DNA from: an uncultured Oscillospiraceae bacterium
GTDB lineage: Bacteria > Bacillota > Clostridia > Oscillospirales > Oscillospiraceae
NCBI GenBank assembly: GCA_934591895.1
Contig: CAKTPP010000013.1
Span: 1 to 46,634, forward strand
Direction: 5' to 3'
DNA: 46,634 bases
Part shown: piece by piece, positions 17,125 to 24,639 of the stretch
Layout: every line of letters starts with the position of its first letter
Numbering within the stretch: the stretch's first letter is position 1
Translations under genes and position numbers: made by a program
Notes under the pieces: generated by a model
What the model was told of the DNA's origin: nothing
What the model saw: the letters and a program-made list of their open reading frames with translations, nothing else
Databases searched by the model: none

Positions 17125-17907
17125 ATGCGAGAAAATGTGATCTTCTGCTATTCCGGCACCGGCAACTGTCTCGACATGGCCAAAACCATCGCCCGCGAGC
17201 TGGGCGACACGGACATCATCCTCATGCGCAAAGAGCCCGTGGTCACGGACGTGCGCGAGGCCAAGCGCGTCGGCTTCATCTTCCCGTGCTACGGCGGCGG
17301 GCTGCCCGGCGGCGTGGAGGAATCGCTGCGCAGGATCCGGGTCGGGCTCACGGCGTACACCTTCGCCGTCTGCCAGTACGCGGGCTACATGGGCTCGGGG
17401 CTGCACACGCTCAACAGCATTCATCACCTGGACTACTGGACGGCGGTGTCGCACCAGTGCTCGTGCATCTGGCTGCTGCCGCACAGCGTGATGCTGCCGC
17501 CGGTGACGCCCGCCATGGCGCAGCGCCGCGCGGAGAAAAAGGCCGTGCGCATCGCGCAGGAGGTGCGTGCGCGCACGCGCTCGCCCAAAGCTCCGCCGAA
17601 AAAGCCCGTCAACCGGCTCGAGAGCCGCGTCTGGCCGAAGATCGTGCTCAGCAAGGCGCAGAAGTTCGCCGTCAGCGATGCCTGCGTCGCCTGCGGCCAG
17701 TGTGCCCGGCTCTGCCCGCGCGGCAACATCCGCATCGAGGGCGGCCGTGCCGTCATCGGCGGGAACTGCATCCAGTGCCTGAGCTGCCTGCAGTACTGTC
17801 CGCAGCAGGCCATCTCGATCGGCAGAATTACCGACCGCCGCGCGCATTACCACAACCCCAACGTGACCGCCGCGGAGCTGACCGAGCCGGTCATCCACGT
17901 CGACTGA
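17125..17907 (+). CDS. EFR1-family flavodoxin/ferredoxin protein
   Basis: A 260-residue redox protein with an N-terminal flavodoxin-like half (FCYSGTGNCLDMAKTIAREL, a phosphate-binding loop for FMN near residue 10; FPCYGGGLPG near 54) and a C-terminal pair of 4Fe-4S motifs (CVACGQCARLCP near 190 and CIQCLSCLQYCP near 217). This is the EFR1 (EF-hand-free flavodoxin plus ferredoxin) architecture found in anaerobes. The electron partner is not evident; a nitroreductase gene lies next to it in the convergent orientation. The start at ATG 17125 is chosen because GGGAG lies nine bases upstream; the GTG at 17116 overlaps that site. It is probably controlled by the divergent TetR. Confidence 0.88.
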   Translation: MRENVIFCYSGTGNCLDMAKTIARELGDTDIILMRKEPVVTDVREAKRVGFIFPCYGGGLPGGVEESLRRIRVGLTAYTFAVCQYAGYMGSGLHTLNSIHHLDYWTAVSHQCSCIWLLPHSVMLPPVTPAMAQRRAEKKAVRIAQEVRARTRSPKAPPKKPVNRLESRVWPKIVLSKAQKFAVSDACVACGQCARLCPRGNIRIEGGRAVIGGNCIQCLSCLQYCPQQAISIGRITDRRAHYHNPNVTAAELTEPVIHVD

Positions 17908-17930
17908 GCGGCTTTCTCTCTGCATAGCGG

Positions 17931-17963
17931 CCCGCCCGCCGGAGTTCCGGCGGGCGGGCTTTT
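17931..17963. terminator. Intrinsic terminator between EFR1 and nitroreductase genes
   Basis: A perfect 12-bp GC stem (17931-17942 with 17947-17958, loop AGTT) followed by CTTTT on the plus strand. It serves the EFR1 gene and perhaps also the convergent nitroreductase gene. Confidence 0.8.
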
Positions 17964-17973
17964 GCGTATCTTT

Positions 17974-18495
17974 TCAGACGTAACGGATGTAGTCCGCCTT
18001 GCGCGGGGCGGGCTCGGGCGCGGGCCCGGCTGCGTAGCCGAGCGCGATCGCGCCGGCGCCGCGCAGCGTCTCCGGCAGGCCCCAGGCGCGCAGCAGCGCC
18101 TTGCCGTCCGGACTGTCGAAGATCTCGCGCTCGCGGTTGACCCACACGGAGCCGAGCCCCTCGGCGTGCGCGGCGAGCATGAGGTTTTCGAGCACGCAGC
18201 TGCCGTCGGCCATGTAGTTCGCCTTCCCGCCGTCGCCGAGCACGACCACGATCACCGGCGCGCCGTAGTAGGGGTCGACGTCCTTGCCGATCACGGCGGC
18301 GTTGAGCTCCGTGAGCCGTGCGCGCGCCCCGGCCGAGACCGCGGCGACGATCGTCGCCGACTGCTCGCCCATGGCGGACGGGGCATAGGTGCCTGCCTCG
18401 AGCACGCGCGCGAGCACGTCCGCCGGCACGGCGTCCGGCCTGTAGGCGCGGATGCTGCGCCGGGTGCGGATCAGGGTCAGAAAACTGTTTTCCAT
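17974..18495 (-). CDS. Nitroreductase-family FMN oxidoreductase
   Basis: A 173-residue protein of the nitroreductase superfamily, a flavoenzyme family reducing nitro compounds, quinones or flavins with NAD(P)H. Visible features are the N-terminal FMN-binding motif RTRRSIRAYRPDAVP, the segment TYAPSAMGEQSATIV that follows it in this family, and the second flavin region ENLMLAAHAEGLGSVWVNRE. The C terminus has the usual AIALGYAAG. Preferred substrate cannot be read from the sequence. The ribosome site AAAGGAGG lies seven bases before the ATG. A perfect 9-bp inverted repeat sits just upstream, suggesting repression by a MarR- or TetR-type protein. Confidence 0.9.
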   Translation of the reverse strand: MENSFLTLIRTRRSIRAYRPDAVPADVLARVLEAGTYAPSAMGEQSATIVAAVSAGARARLTELNAAVIGKDVDPYYGAPVIVVVLGDGGKANYMADGSCVLENLMLAAHAEGLGSVWVNREREIFDSPDGKALLRAWGLPETLRGAGAIALGYAAGPAPEPAPRKADYIRYV

Positions 18496-18510
18496 AGGAT
18501 GGCCTCCTTT

Positions 18511-18532
18511 TATTTAAAAAATGTTTTAAATA
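18511..18532. promoter_or_regulatory. Palindrome upstream of the nitroreductase gene
   Basis: TATTTAAAA (18511-18519), four bases, TTTTAAATA (18524-18532): a perfect inverted repeat in the leader of the nitroreductase gene. A TATAAT box for the divergent MMPL gene lies at 18560-18565. The repeat is a candidate operator; the regulator is not identified. Confidence 0.5.
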
Positions 18533-18636
18533 AGCATACCACATTTTTCGTTAATGTGCTATAATATTCAATTAACTATAACCATTGTTTTTTGCTTTTG
18601 ACTACCTGCCGGCGCGCGAAAGGAGTTTCTCAGGCC

Positions 18637-21600
18637 ATGCAGAAGATCGCAGCTTTCATCGTCAAAAAACGCAAGCTCCTGCTTGTCGTCATGTTCATCC
18701 TTGCCGGTGTGTGCGCGGCGCTGATGCCGTTTGTCGGCGTCAACACCGACATGACCAAGTATCTGCCGGACGACTCGCAGATGAAGATCGGCATGGATCA
18801 CATGAACGAGGCGTTTCCGGATGCGGAGCAGACGTATACCATCCGCGTCATGTTCCGCGGGCTGGATGCGCGCGAAAAGCTTGCCATCCGCGAGCAGCTT
18901 GCCGGGATCCCGAACGTGGACACGGTCGCCTACGAGCCGGACAGCAGCGACTATAACCGCGACGACGCCACGCTCTACAAGCTCTCGACGCTCTATGACT
19001 ACAACTCCGACGAGGAGGCGCAGATCGAGCGCGACGTGGCCGAGCGCTTTGCCGGCTATGATGTGGCCGTGCGCAGCGACGATACCTCGACGCCGAGCAT
19101 CCCGCCGATCGTGTTCATCCTCTCGATCGTGCTTGTGACGACGATCCTGCTCATCGCCTGCCCGTCGTACTTTGAGCCGGTGCTGTTTCTCGTCACGATC
19201 GGCGTGGCGGTGCTGCTCAATCAGGGCTCGAACATCCTCCTCGGCGAGACGTCGGACGTCACGGCGAGCATCTCGGCCATTTTGCAGCTCGCGCTCTCGA
19301 TGGACTACTCCATCATCCTCATGAACCGCTACCGGCAGGAGCTGGCCAAGGGCGACGACCGCGAGAGCGCCATGACGCGCGCGCTCACGGCGGCCTTCGG
19401 CTCGATCACCGGCAGCTCGGTCACGACGATCGTCGGTCTGCTGATGCTGGTGTTCATGCGCTTCAAGATCGGCTTCGACCTCGGCATCGTGCTGGCCAAG
19501 GGCGTGCTGTTCAGCCTGCTGTGCGTGTTCACGGTGCTGCCGGGGCTGATCCTGTGGGCGGATAAGGTCGTCCGCAGGACGATGAAAAAGCCGCGCGCGC
19601 CCAGGCGCGAGCGCAAAAGCGTGCTCGCCTGGCTCGGCCGCTTCAGCTGCCGCTGGCGCGGCGTGATCGCGGCGGTGTTCGTGCTGGTGTTTGCCGGGTC
19701 GTATGTTCTGCAGCTGTCGACACAGATCTCCTACACGCTCACGGACCCCGATCCGGTTGCCGAGGTGTTCCCGGCGGACAATCAGCTCGTGGTGCTGTAT
19801 AACAATCAGGACGAGGAGGCCGTCGCCGCGCTGGCCGACCGGCTCGAGGACGACCCGAACGTCAAGAGCGCCATGTCCTATTCCACGACGCTCGGCCGCC
19901 AGTGCACCGCCGAGCAGATGGCCAACGCCATCGGCGCGCTCGAGACCGGCGTTCCGGTCAGTGCCGATATGCTCGGCATGATCTACTACGACGTGCACGG
20001 CGACGGGCAGAGCGTGACCATGACGGCGGCGCAGTTTCTGCGCTTTCTGTCCGAGGACGTGGCCAACAACGCCAGCTTCGCGCCGTACATCGACGAGAGC
20101 CTGACGGCAAACCTCCAGACGCTTTTGAAATTCTCCGATCCCGCGGCGCTCACGCAGCAGCGCCCGGCAGAGTCGCTGGCCGAGTTTCTCGGCATGAGCG
20201 CGTCGGACGCAAAGCAGCTGCTGCTCTATTACTACACGCTGCACGGCGGCGCGGACGGCAGCGGCACGATGACGATGCCGGCGTTCTCGGACTTCCTCAA
20301 TAACGAGGTGCTCACCGACCCGACCATGGCCGGCATGGTCGACGACACGGCGCGCGCACAGGCGTCTCAGCTGCAGACGTTCACGGATGTCACCGCCATG
20401 ACCACGCCGCGCGACGCCGCCGGCATCGCCGGGCTGCTCGACATGGACGAGTCGACGGTCAACGCGCTCTTCGTCGCCTACCACGCGTCCAAGGGCGACC
20501 TGCTCTCGGGCGGCCAGTGGGAGGTGTCGATGCAGAACATGGCAAACTTCCTCGCCGGCTACAGCGGCCTGCTCGATGAGGAGCGGGAGCAGCAGATCAC
20601 GCAGCTGAGCTGGATCATCAACGGCTCCGTCTACGGCACGCAGTACACGGCGCCGCAGCTTGCGGGCATCCTCGGCATGGATGCCGGGCAGATGCAGCAG
20701 CTGTATATGCTCTACAACAGCCGCTACGGCGACACGAGCGGCTGGACGCTGTCGGTGCAGGAGTTTGTGAACTTCCTGTGCCAGGAGGTGCTGCCGGACG
20801 CGCGCTTTGCCTCCCGGCTCAGCGGCGTGGACACCGCGCAGCTGCAGTCGGCGCGCACGATCATCAACGCCGTCGCCTCCGGCCGGTCGTACACGGCGGC
20901 GGGGCTGGCAGACCTCTTCAGCGGGCTCTCGAGCCGGATGGATCGCGGCACGATGGAACTGCTGTTTCTCTACTATGCGAGTGTTAACCGCAGCGAGGCC
21001 GACTGGACGATGTCCATGCAGGAGCTGTTTGACTACCTGCAGGATCAGTTTCTCACCGATGCGCGCTTTGCCTCCTTCCTGACCGACGACATGCGCGCGC
21101 AGATCACCGGCGCGCAGACGCTGCTCACCGATGCGGTCGCGCAGCTGCGCGGCAGCAATTACTCCCGTCTCGTGCTCACGACGACGCTGCCGGCCGAGTC
21201 GGCCGAGACGAGCGCATTCATTGCCGAGCTCATGCAGGATCTCGACGCCGTCACGACCGGAGACCACTATCTCATCGGCAACAGCGTCATGGGCTATGAG
21301 ATGGAAAACAGCTTCCACAGCGAGCTGGAGCTCATCACGGTGCTGACGGCGGTGTCGATCTTCCTCGTCGTCGTGTTCACGTTCCGCTCGGTCGTCATTC
21401 CGGCGGTGCTGGTGCTGCTGGTGCAGTGCGGCGTGTACATTACGGTCATGGTCGTCGGCCTGCAGGGGGCGAGGATCTATTACCTTGCGCTGCTGATCGT
21501 CGAGTGCATCCTCATGGGCGCGACGATCGACTACGGCATCCTCTACACGAGCTATTACCGCGAGATGCGCGTGCACATGTCCGTGCGCGACGCGCTCATC

Positions 21601-21882
21601 GCGGCCTACCGCGGCAGCATCCACACAGTGCTGACCTCCGGCTCGATCATCGTGCTGGTCACGGCGGTCGACGGGCGCTTTTTCGGCAACCTCGCCGTCG
21701 AGCAGATCTGCCACACGCTCTCGATCGGCGCGTTCGCGGCCATTTTGCTCATCCTGCTGTTTCTGCCGGGCGTGCTCGCCCTGTTCGATCGCTGGGTGCT
21801 GCCGCGGGCTCTGCGCCGGCAGCTGTATCCGCCGAAGGCGCGCGGCGGCGCAGGGTCTGCAGAGCGGGAGCACAAAATTTAA
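18637..21882 (+). CDS. MMPL/RND-family membrane transporter with five internal repeats
   Basis: A 1081-residue membrane protein with two related halves, each beginning with one helix, then a large external domain, then a helix bundle. The helix-4 signature with a buried Asp appears twice (LALSMDYSIILMNRYRQEL and MGATIDYGILYTSYYREM), as in MMPL proteins, which export lipids or drugs with the proton gradient. The second external domain (about residues 450-845) is unusually large and holds five diverged copies of an ~80-residue unit with the pattern LYxxxGDxxxWTMSMQEFxxFL, followed by DARFASxL. Start ATG 18637 has AGGAG 11 bases upstream. Cargo is unknown; it stands alone, with a terminator after it. 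Confidence 0.88.
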   Translation: MQKIAAFIVKKRKLLLVVMFILAGVCAALMPFVGVNTDMTKYLPDDSQMKIGMDHMNEAFPDAEQTYTIRVMFRGLDAREKLAIREQLAGIPNVDTVAYEPDSSDYNRDDATLYKLSTLYDYNSDEEAQIERDVAERFAGYDVAVRSDDTSTPSIPPIVFILSIVLVTTILLIACPSYFEPVLFLVTIGVAVLLNQGSNILLGETSDVTASISAILQLALSMDYSIILMNRYRQELAKGDDRESAMTRALTAAFGSITGSSVTTIVGLLMLVFMRFKIGFDLGIVLAKGVLFSLLCVFTVLPGLILWADKVVRRTMKKPRAPRRERKSVLAWLGRFSCRWRGVIAAVFVLVFAGSYVLQLSTQISYTLTDPDPVAEVFPADNQLVVLYNNQDEEAVAALADRLEDDPNVKSAMSYSTTLGRQCTAEQMANAIGALETGVPVSADMLGMIYYDVHGDGQSVTMTAAQFLRFLSEDVANNASFAPYIDESLTANLQTLLKFSDPAALTQQRPAESLAEFLGMSASDAKQLLLYYYTLHGGADGSGTMTMPAFSDFLNNEVLTDPTMAGMVDDTARAQASQLQTFTDVTAMTTPRDAAGIAGLLDMDESTVNALFVAYHASKGDLLSGGQWEVSMQNMANFLAGYSGLLDEEREQQITQLSWIINGSVYGTQYTAPQLAGILGMDAGQMQQLYMLYNSRYGDTSGWTLSVQEFVNFLCQEVLPDARFASRLSGVDTAQLQSARTIINAVASGRSYTAAGLADLFSGLSSRMDRGTMELLFLYYASVNRSEADWTMSMQELFDYLQDQFLTDARFASFLTDDMRAQITGAQTLLTDAVAQLRGSNYSRLVLTTTLPAESAETSAFIAELMQDLDAVTTGDHYLIGNSVMGYEMENSFHSELELITVLTAVSIFLVVVFTFRSVVIPAVLVLLVQCGVYITVMVVGLQGARIYYLALLIVECILMGATIDYGILYTSYYREMRVHMSVRDALIAAYRGSIHTVLTSGSIIVLVTAVDGRFFGNLAVEQICHTLSIGAFAAILLILLFLPGVLALFDRWVLPRALRRQLYPPKARGGAGSAEREHKI

Positions 21883-21891
21883 CGCCAACAA

Positions 21892-21925
21892 AAAACAGCG
21901 GAGCACGACCGTGCTTCGCTGTTTT
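21892..21925 (+). terminator. Intrinsic terminator after the MMPL gene
   Basis: A 15-bp stem (21892-21906 with 21911-21925, one G-T pair, loop GACC) ending in four T residues. It directly abuts repeat copy B. Confidence 0.75.
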
Positions 21926-22120
21926 CAGCTTGTCAAAAAAGCCTCGCAGAGTTTGCCGCCCGCAGGCGGCAAAGAGTGTGAAATCATTTTCTTCGGCGAC
22001 ATGTGCGGCGGAGAAAATACTGCTCAGGCTGCAAGTGTGGAATTTGTGCGCCGGCGGCGCACAAATTATGCGCGCAGCAGACTGCAAACCCCTGTGTCAA
22101 AAAGTAATACTTTTTGACAG
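21926..22120. repeat. Dispersed ~190-bp structured repeat, copy B
   Basis: Second copy of the element at 16267-16458, same orientation. Stems are at 21952-21960/21965-21973, 21986-21995/22009-22018, 22041-22052/22056-22067, and a terminal TGTCAAAAAGTA-A-TACTTTTTGACA palindrome. In the first stem several base pairs are swapped relative to copy A (C-G for G-C and the reverse) with pairing kept. Like copy A it lies between convergent genes (MMPL transporter and mgtE). Confidence 0.8.
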
Positions 22121-22122
22121 TT

Positions 22123-23544
22123 TTAAAAGTGCAGGACCTCGATGAGCAGCAGCCACGCCAGCCCGTAGTACGCGGTCACGGCGACGAGGTCGTTGACCGT
22201 CGTGATCAGCGGGCCGGAGGCCACGGCGGGGTCGACGCCGAGGCACTTGAAGAGAATGGGCACGGTCGTGCCGATGATGCTCGAGAGCAGCATGGACACC
22301 AGCAGCGCCGTGCCGGTGCAAAACGACACCGAGAAGGCAAAGGCCGCCGCCGCGCCTTTCGCCGCCATCAGATACAGGCCGATCGCGCCGAAGGACAGCA
22401 GCCCCAGCAGCAGGCCGTTCATCAGGCCGACGCGCGCCTCCTTGCCCACCAGCGCGAGCTTCTGCCGGGGGCTGACGTCCTCATCCATCAGCACGCGGAT
22501 GGTCACGGCCAGAGACTGCGTGCCGACGTTGCCGGCCATGTCCAGCACGAGCGACTGGAAGCAGATGATGACGGTCAGGTGCGTGACGACGCGCTCGAAC
22601 AGCCCCACCACGCTCGAGACCACGAGCCCGAGCCCCAGCAGGATCACCAGCCACGGCAGACGCTTGGCCACGCTGCGGCGCAGCGGCTCCTCGAGATCCT
22701 CGCCGGCGGTCAGACCGCCGAGCTTTGCATAGTCGTCGCCGAGCTCATCGGCCACAAGCTCTGCCACGACCTGCGCCGTCAGCGCGCCGCACAGGCGGTT
22801 GTCGGCGTTGAGCACGGGGATGGAGTCCTCGGAATAGGCGCGGATGCGCTCGACGCAGTCCTCGACCAGCTCGTCCGCGTAGACATAGGGGTAGGACGTC
22901 ATGAGAATGTCGTCGAGTGCGGTGTTTTCGCGCGCGATGATCAGCTCCTTGAGGTCGATCGCGCCCACGAGCACGCCGCTCCCGTCGACGGCGTAGAGCG
23001 TGGAGATGTTGTCGGTGTCGGCAGCCTGACGGATCAGCTCCTTCATCGCCTGACGCACGGTCATATCGGCGCGGATGCTGACAAAGTCGGTGGTCATGCG
23101 GCTGCCGATCTCGTCCTCGTCAAACGAGCTCAGAAACGACAGGTCGCGCTTGACATCGTCATCCATGAGGTCGATGAGCGCGCTGCGCTGCGTGCGCTCG
23201 AGCCCCTTGAGGTAGTCCGCCGCGGCCGACGGGTCGAGCAGCGGCAGGATCTCGAGCTTCTTGCGGATGCCCAGCTCCTCGAGATAGGCGGGCATGTCGT
23301 CCTCGGTGTATTCGAGCACGCCGGCCAGCACCGGCGCGTCGAGCAGGGCGTAGAGGCGGCAGCGCTCGTCCCGGTGCAGCAGCTCGAGCGCCTCGGCAAT
23401 GTCGCGCTCGTGGTAATCCTCGAGCTTTTTTCTCAGCTGCCCGGGCGCAAGGTTGCCGCGCAGCAGCGCCGCGATCTCGCCCTTGTAGTCCGGGTGGCGG
23501 TCGCCGGGGGTGATCTCCGGCGGGATGTTGTTCATTTCGGACAT
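22123..23544 (-). CDS. mgtE: Magnesium transporter MgtE
   Basis: A 473-residue MgtE channel/transporter for magnesium in the cell membrane. The N-terminal superhelical domain (about residues 20-130) contains LEDYHERDIAEALELLHRDE. Two CBS domains follow (about 140-260, including MTTDFVSIRADMTVRQAMKE and SIPVLNADNRLCGALT). The C-terminal five-helix pore (about 290-473) includes LDMAGNVGTQSLAVTIR and GPLITTVNDLVAVTAYYG, which carry the conserved ion-path residues. MgtE is gated by magnesium binding to the cytosolic domains. The gene has its own promoter, a ~250-base leader, a leader peptide and an attenuator, so transcription is probably controlled by early termination. It starts at 23544 with AGGAGG upstream. 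Confidence 0.96.
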   Translation of the reverse strand: MSEMNNIPPEITPGDRHPDYKGEIAALLRGNLAPGQLRKKLEDYHERDIAEALELLHRDERCRLYALLDAPVLAGVLEYTEDDMPAYLEELGIRKKLEILPLLDPSAAADYLKGLERTQRSALIDLMDDDVKRDLSFLSSFDEDEIGSRMTTDFVSIRADMTVRQAMKELIRQAADTDNISTLYAVDGSGVLVGAIDLKELIIARENTALDDILMTSYPYVYADELVEDCVERIRAYSEDSIPVLNADNRLCGALTAQVVAELVADELGDDYAKLGGLTAGEDLEEPLRRSVAKRLPWLVILLGLGLVVSSVVGLFERVVTHLTVIICFQSLVLDMAGNVGTQSLAVTIRVLMDEDVSPRQKLALVGKEARVGLMNGLLLGLLSFGAIGLYLMAAKGAAAAFAFSVSFCTGTALLVSMLLSSIIGTTVPILFKCLGVDPAVASGPLITTVNDLVAVTAYYGLAWLLLIEVLHF

Positions 23545-23597
23545 ATCGCCTTCCTCCTTTGTGCAAAAGCTTCCGGGGTCAGAGGAAAACGGGCATG

Positions 23598-23659
23598 AAA
23601 AAACCGCCGTCTCATTCCCTCTCTACCCCTTGGGTATGCAGCTCGGGAAAGGACAGCGG
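23598..23659 (-). terminator. Attenuator hairpin in the mgtE leader
   Basis: On the minus strand CCGCTGTC (23659-23652) pairs with GACGGCGG (23611-23604, one G-U), enclosing TTCCC/GGGAA and TACCC/GGGTA stems, and is followed by six T residues (23603-23598). It lies 50 bases before the mgtE start codon. An alternative pairing, GACAG at 23685-23681 with CTGTC at 23656-23652, would break its 5' arm. Confidence 0.75.
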
Positions 23660-23683
23660 GTCCGGTCGCGCAGCGAGGCTCTG

Positions 23684-23764
23684 TCAGAACACGAACAGCG
23701 CCTGACGATCCCCTGTGTACCGGAGCTCTCTGCCCCTACTGTGACCCTGACTGCAGCTGTCCAT
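23684..23764 (-). CDS. Putative 26-residue leader peptide of mgtE
   Basis: A short frame starting MDSCSQGHSRGRELR and ending ALFVF, preceded by a very good ribosome site (GAGGTGAGAAC before ATG). It lies inside the mgtE leader, about 40 bases after the promoter, and its stop codon overlaps the 5' arm of the proposed anti-terminator. Peptide composition (four Arg, no run of a single amino acid) does not point to one amino acid as signal. It may couple ribosome progress, which depends on magnesium, to read-through into mgtE. The frame and its signals are seen directly; the regulatory role is inferred. Confidence 0.55.
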   Translation of the reverse strand: MDSCSQGHSRGRELRYTGDRQALFVF

Positions 23765-23807
23765 GTTCTCACCTCACTTGCGGTGTATTCGGCTTGAAAC
23801 CGAGCTC

Positions 23808-23835
23808 ATTATAGCATCGTGCCCCGGAAAGTCAA
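23808..23835 (-). promoter_or_regulatory. Promoter of the mgtE leader
   Basis: Minus-strand TTGACT (23835-23830), 16 bases, TATAAT (23813-23808). It predicts an untranslated leader of roughly 255 bases before mgtE. Confidence 0.75.
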
Positions 23836-23853
23836 GCCGCTTTTTGCGGGGAC

Positions 23854-23882
23854 TGGACATTTTCTCCGCGCCGTGCTATCAT
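23854..23882 (+). promoter_or_regulatory. Promoter of the tyrosine phosphatase gene
   Basis: TGGACA (23854-23859), 17 bases, TATCAT (23877-23882), divergent from the mgtE promoter about 20 bases away. Confidence 0.55.
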
Positions 23883-23915
23883 GGCGCATCCGGATGGAAA
23901 GGAACGAGTGTTTTG

Positions 23916-24422
23916 ATGATCAACGTGCTCTTTATCTGCCACGGCAACATCTGCCGCAGCCCGATGGCGGAGTATATTTTCCGCGACATGGTGCAGCGGC
24001 AGGGGCTGGCGCAGCGGTTTCACATCGCCTCGGCGGCGACCAGCCGCGAGGAGATCGGCAACGACCTCTACCCGCCCGCGCGCGCCGAGCTGCGTGCGCA
24101 CGGCGTCCCCGCCGGCCACCGCGCCGCCGTGCAGGTCACGCCGCGCGACTACGACGCCTATGACTGGCTGCTGACGATGGACGAGAACAACGCGCGCAAC
24201 CTCCGCCGTATCCTCCCGCACGACCCGGACGGTAAGATCCGCCCGCTGCTGTCGTTCGCTGGGGAGGAGCGCGGCATCGCCGACCCGTGGTACACCGACG
24301 ATTTCGGCGCGGCATATGCCGACATCGTGCGCGGCTGCGCGGCGTTTCTGGAGCATCTGCGCCGCAGCGGAGCGGTTTCGGACGCAGCCGGAGGCGATAA
24401 AAAATGCGCGCCGCGTGCGTGA
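23916..24422 (+). CDS. Low-molecular-weight protein-tyrosine phosphatase
   Basis: A 168-residue cytoplasmic phosphatase. The catalytic P-loop is at the extreme N terminus (FICHGNICRSPMAEY: Cys and Arg of CxGNxCRS), and the general-acid Asp is in ADPWYTDDF near residue 126. In bacteria these enzymes dephosphorylate tyrosine kinases of polysaccharide synthesis, arginine-phosphorylated proteins or unknown targets; nothing nearby decides which. The start at 23916 puts the P-loop nine residues from the N terminus, as in the family; the open frame upstream crosses the mgtE promoter and is not coding. The C terminus has a 20-residue Gly/Lys-rich tail beyond the fold. Confidence 0.92.
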   Translation: MINVLFICHGNICRSPMAEYIFRDMVQRQGLAQRFHIASAATSREEIGNDLYPPARAELRAHGVPAGHRAAVQVTPRDYDAYDWLLTMDENNARNLRRILPHDPDGKIRPLLSFAGEERGIADPWYTDDFGAAYADIVRGCAAFLEHLRRSGAVSDAAGGDKKCAPRA

Positions 24423-24444
24423 AAAAATTTGTGGAGAAATCCCT

Positions 24445-24473
24445 TTGAAATTTGCCTTCACTCCTGCTATAAT
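24445..24473 (+). promoter_or_regulatory. Promoter of the MATE leader
   Basis: TTGAAA (24445-24450), 17 bases, TATAAT (24468-24473). Transcription would begin near 24480, about 160 bases before the MATE start codon. Confidence 0.75.
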
Positions 24474-24482
24474 CAGCATACA

Positions 24483-24533
24483 GCGTGTGGCGTTTGCGCG
24501 TAAATCCAGTTGCGGAGCGGCCACACGCTTTTT
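24483..24533 (+). terminator. First terminator-like hairpin in the MATE leader
   Basis: GCGTGTGGC (24483-24491) pairs perfectly with GCCACACGC (24520-24528) around a 28-nt loop, followed by TTTTT. It starts only a few bases after the predicted transcription start. Confidence 0.65.
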
Positions 24534-24574
24534 GCGCGCAGCGCGGAAAACTTCATAGGCAATCGTGTAGCAGA

Positions 24575-24620
24575 AATGCGTAAGTCCGGATGAACGGGAC
24601 TTGCGCATTTTTTATTTTTT
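24575..24620 (+). terminator. Second terminator in the MATE leader
   Basis: AATGCGTAAGTCC (24575-24587) pairs with GGACTTGCGCATT (24597-24609, one G-U), followed by a long T-rich tract. It ends 20 bases before the MATE start, so read-through is needed for expression. Confidence 0.8.
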
Positions 24621-24639
24621 CGGAAAGAAGGAGATATTT

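Noticed and set aside
18568..21906. A 1112-codon open frame on the minus strand
   Set aside because: Antisense shadow of the MMPL transporter, with Arg/His/Asp-rich composition and no recognisable domain.
23598..23800. M-box magnesium riboswitch before mgtE
   Set aside because: Expected from gene context, but the conserved core sequence blocks are not recognisable by eye; only a covariance-model search could decide, so it is listed as an attenuator with leader peptide instead.
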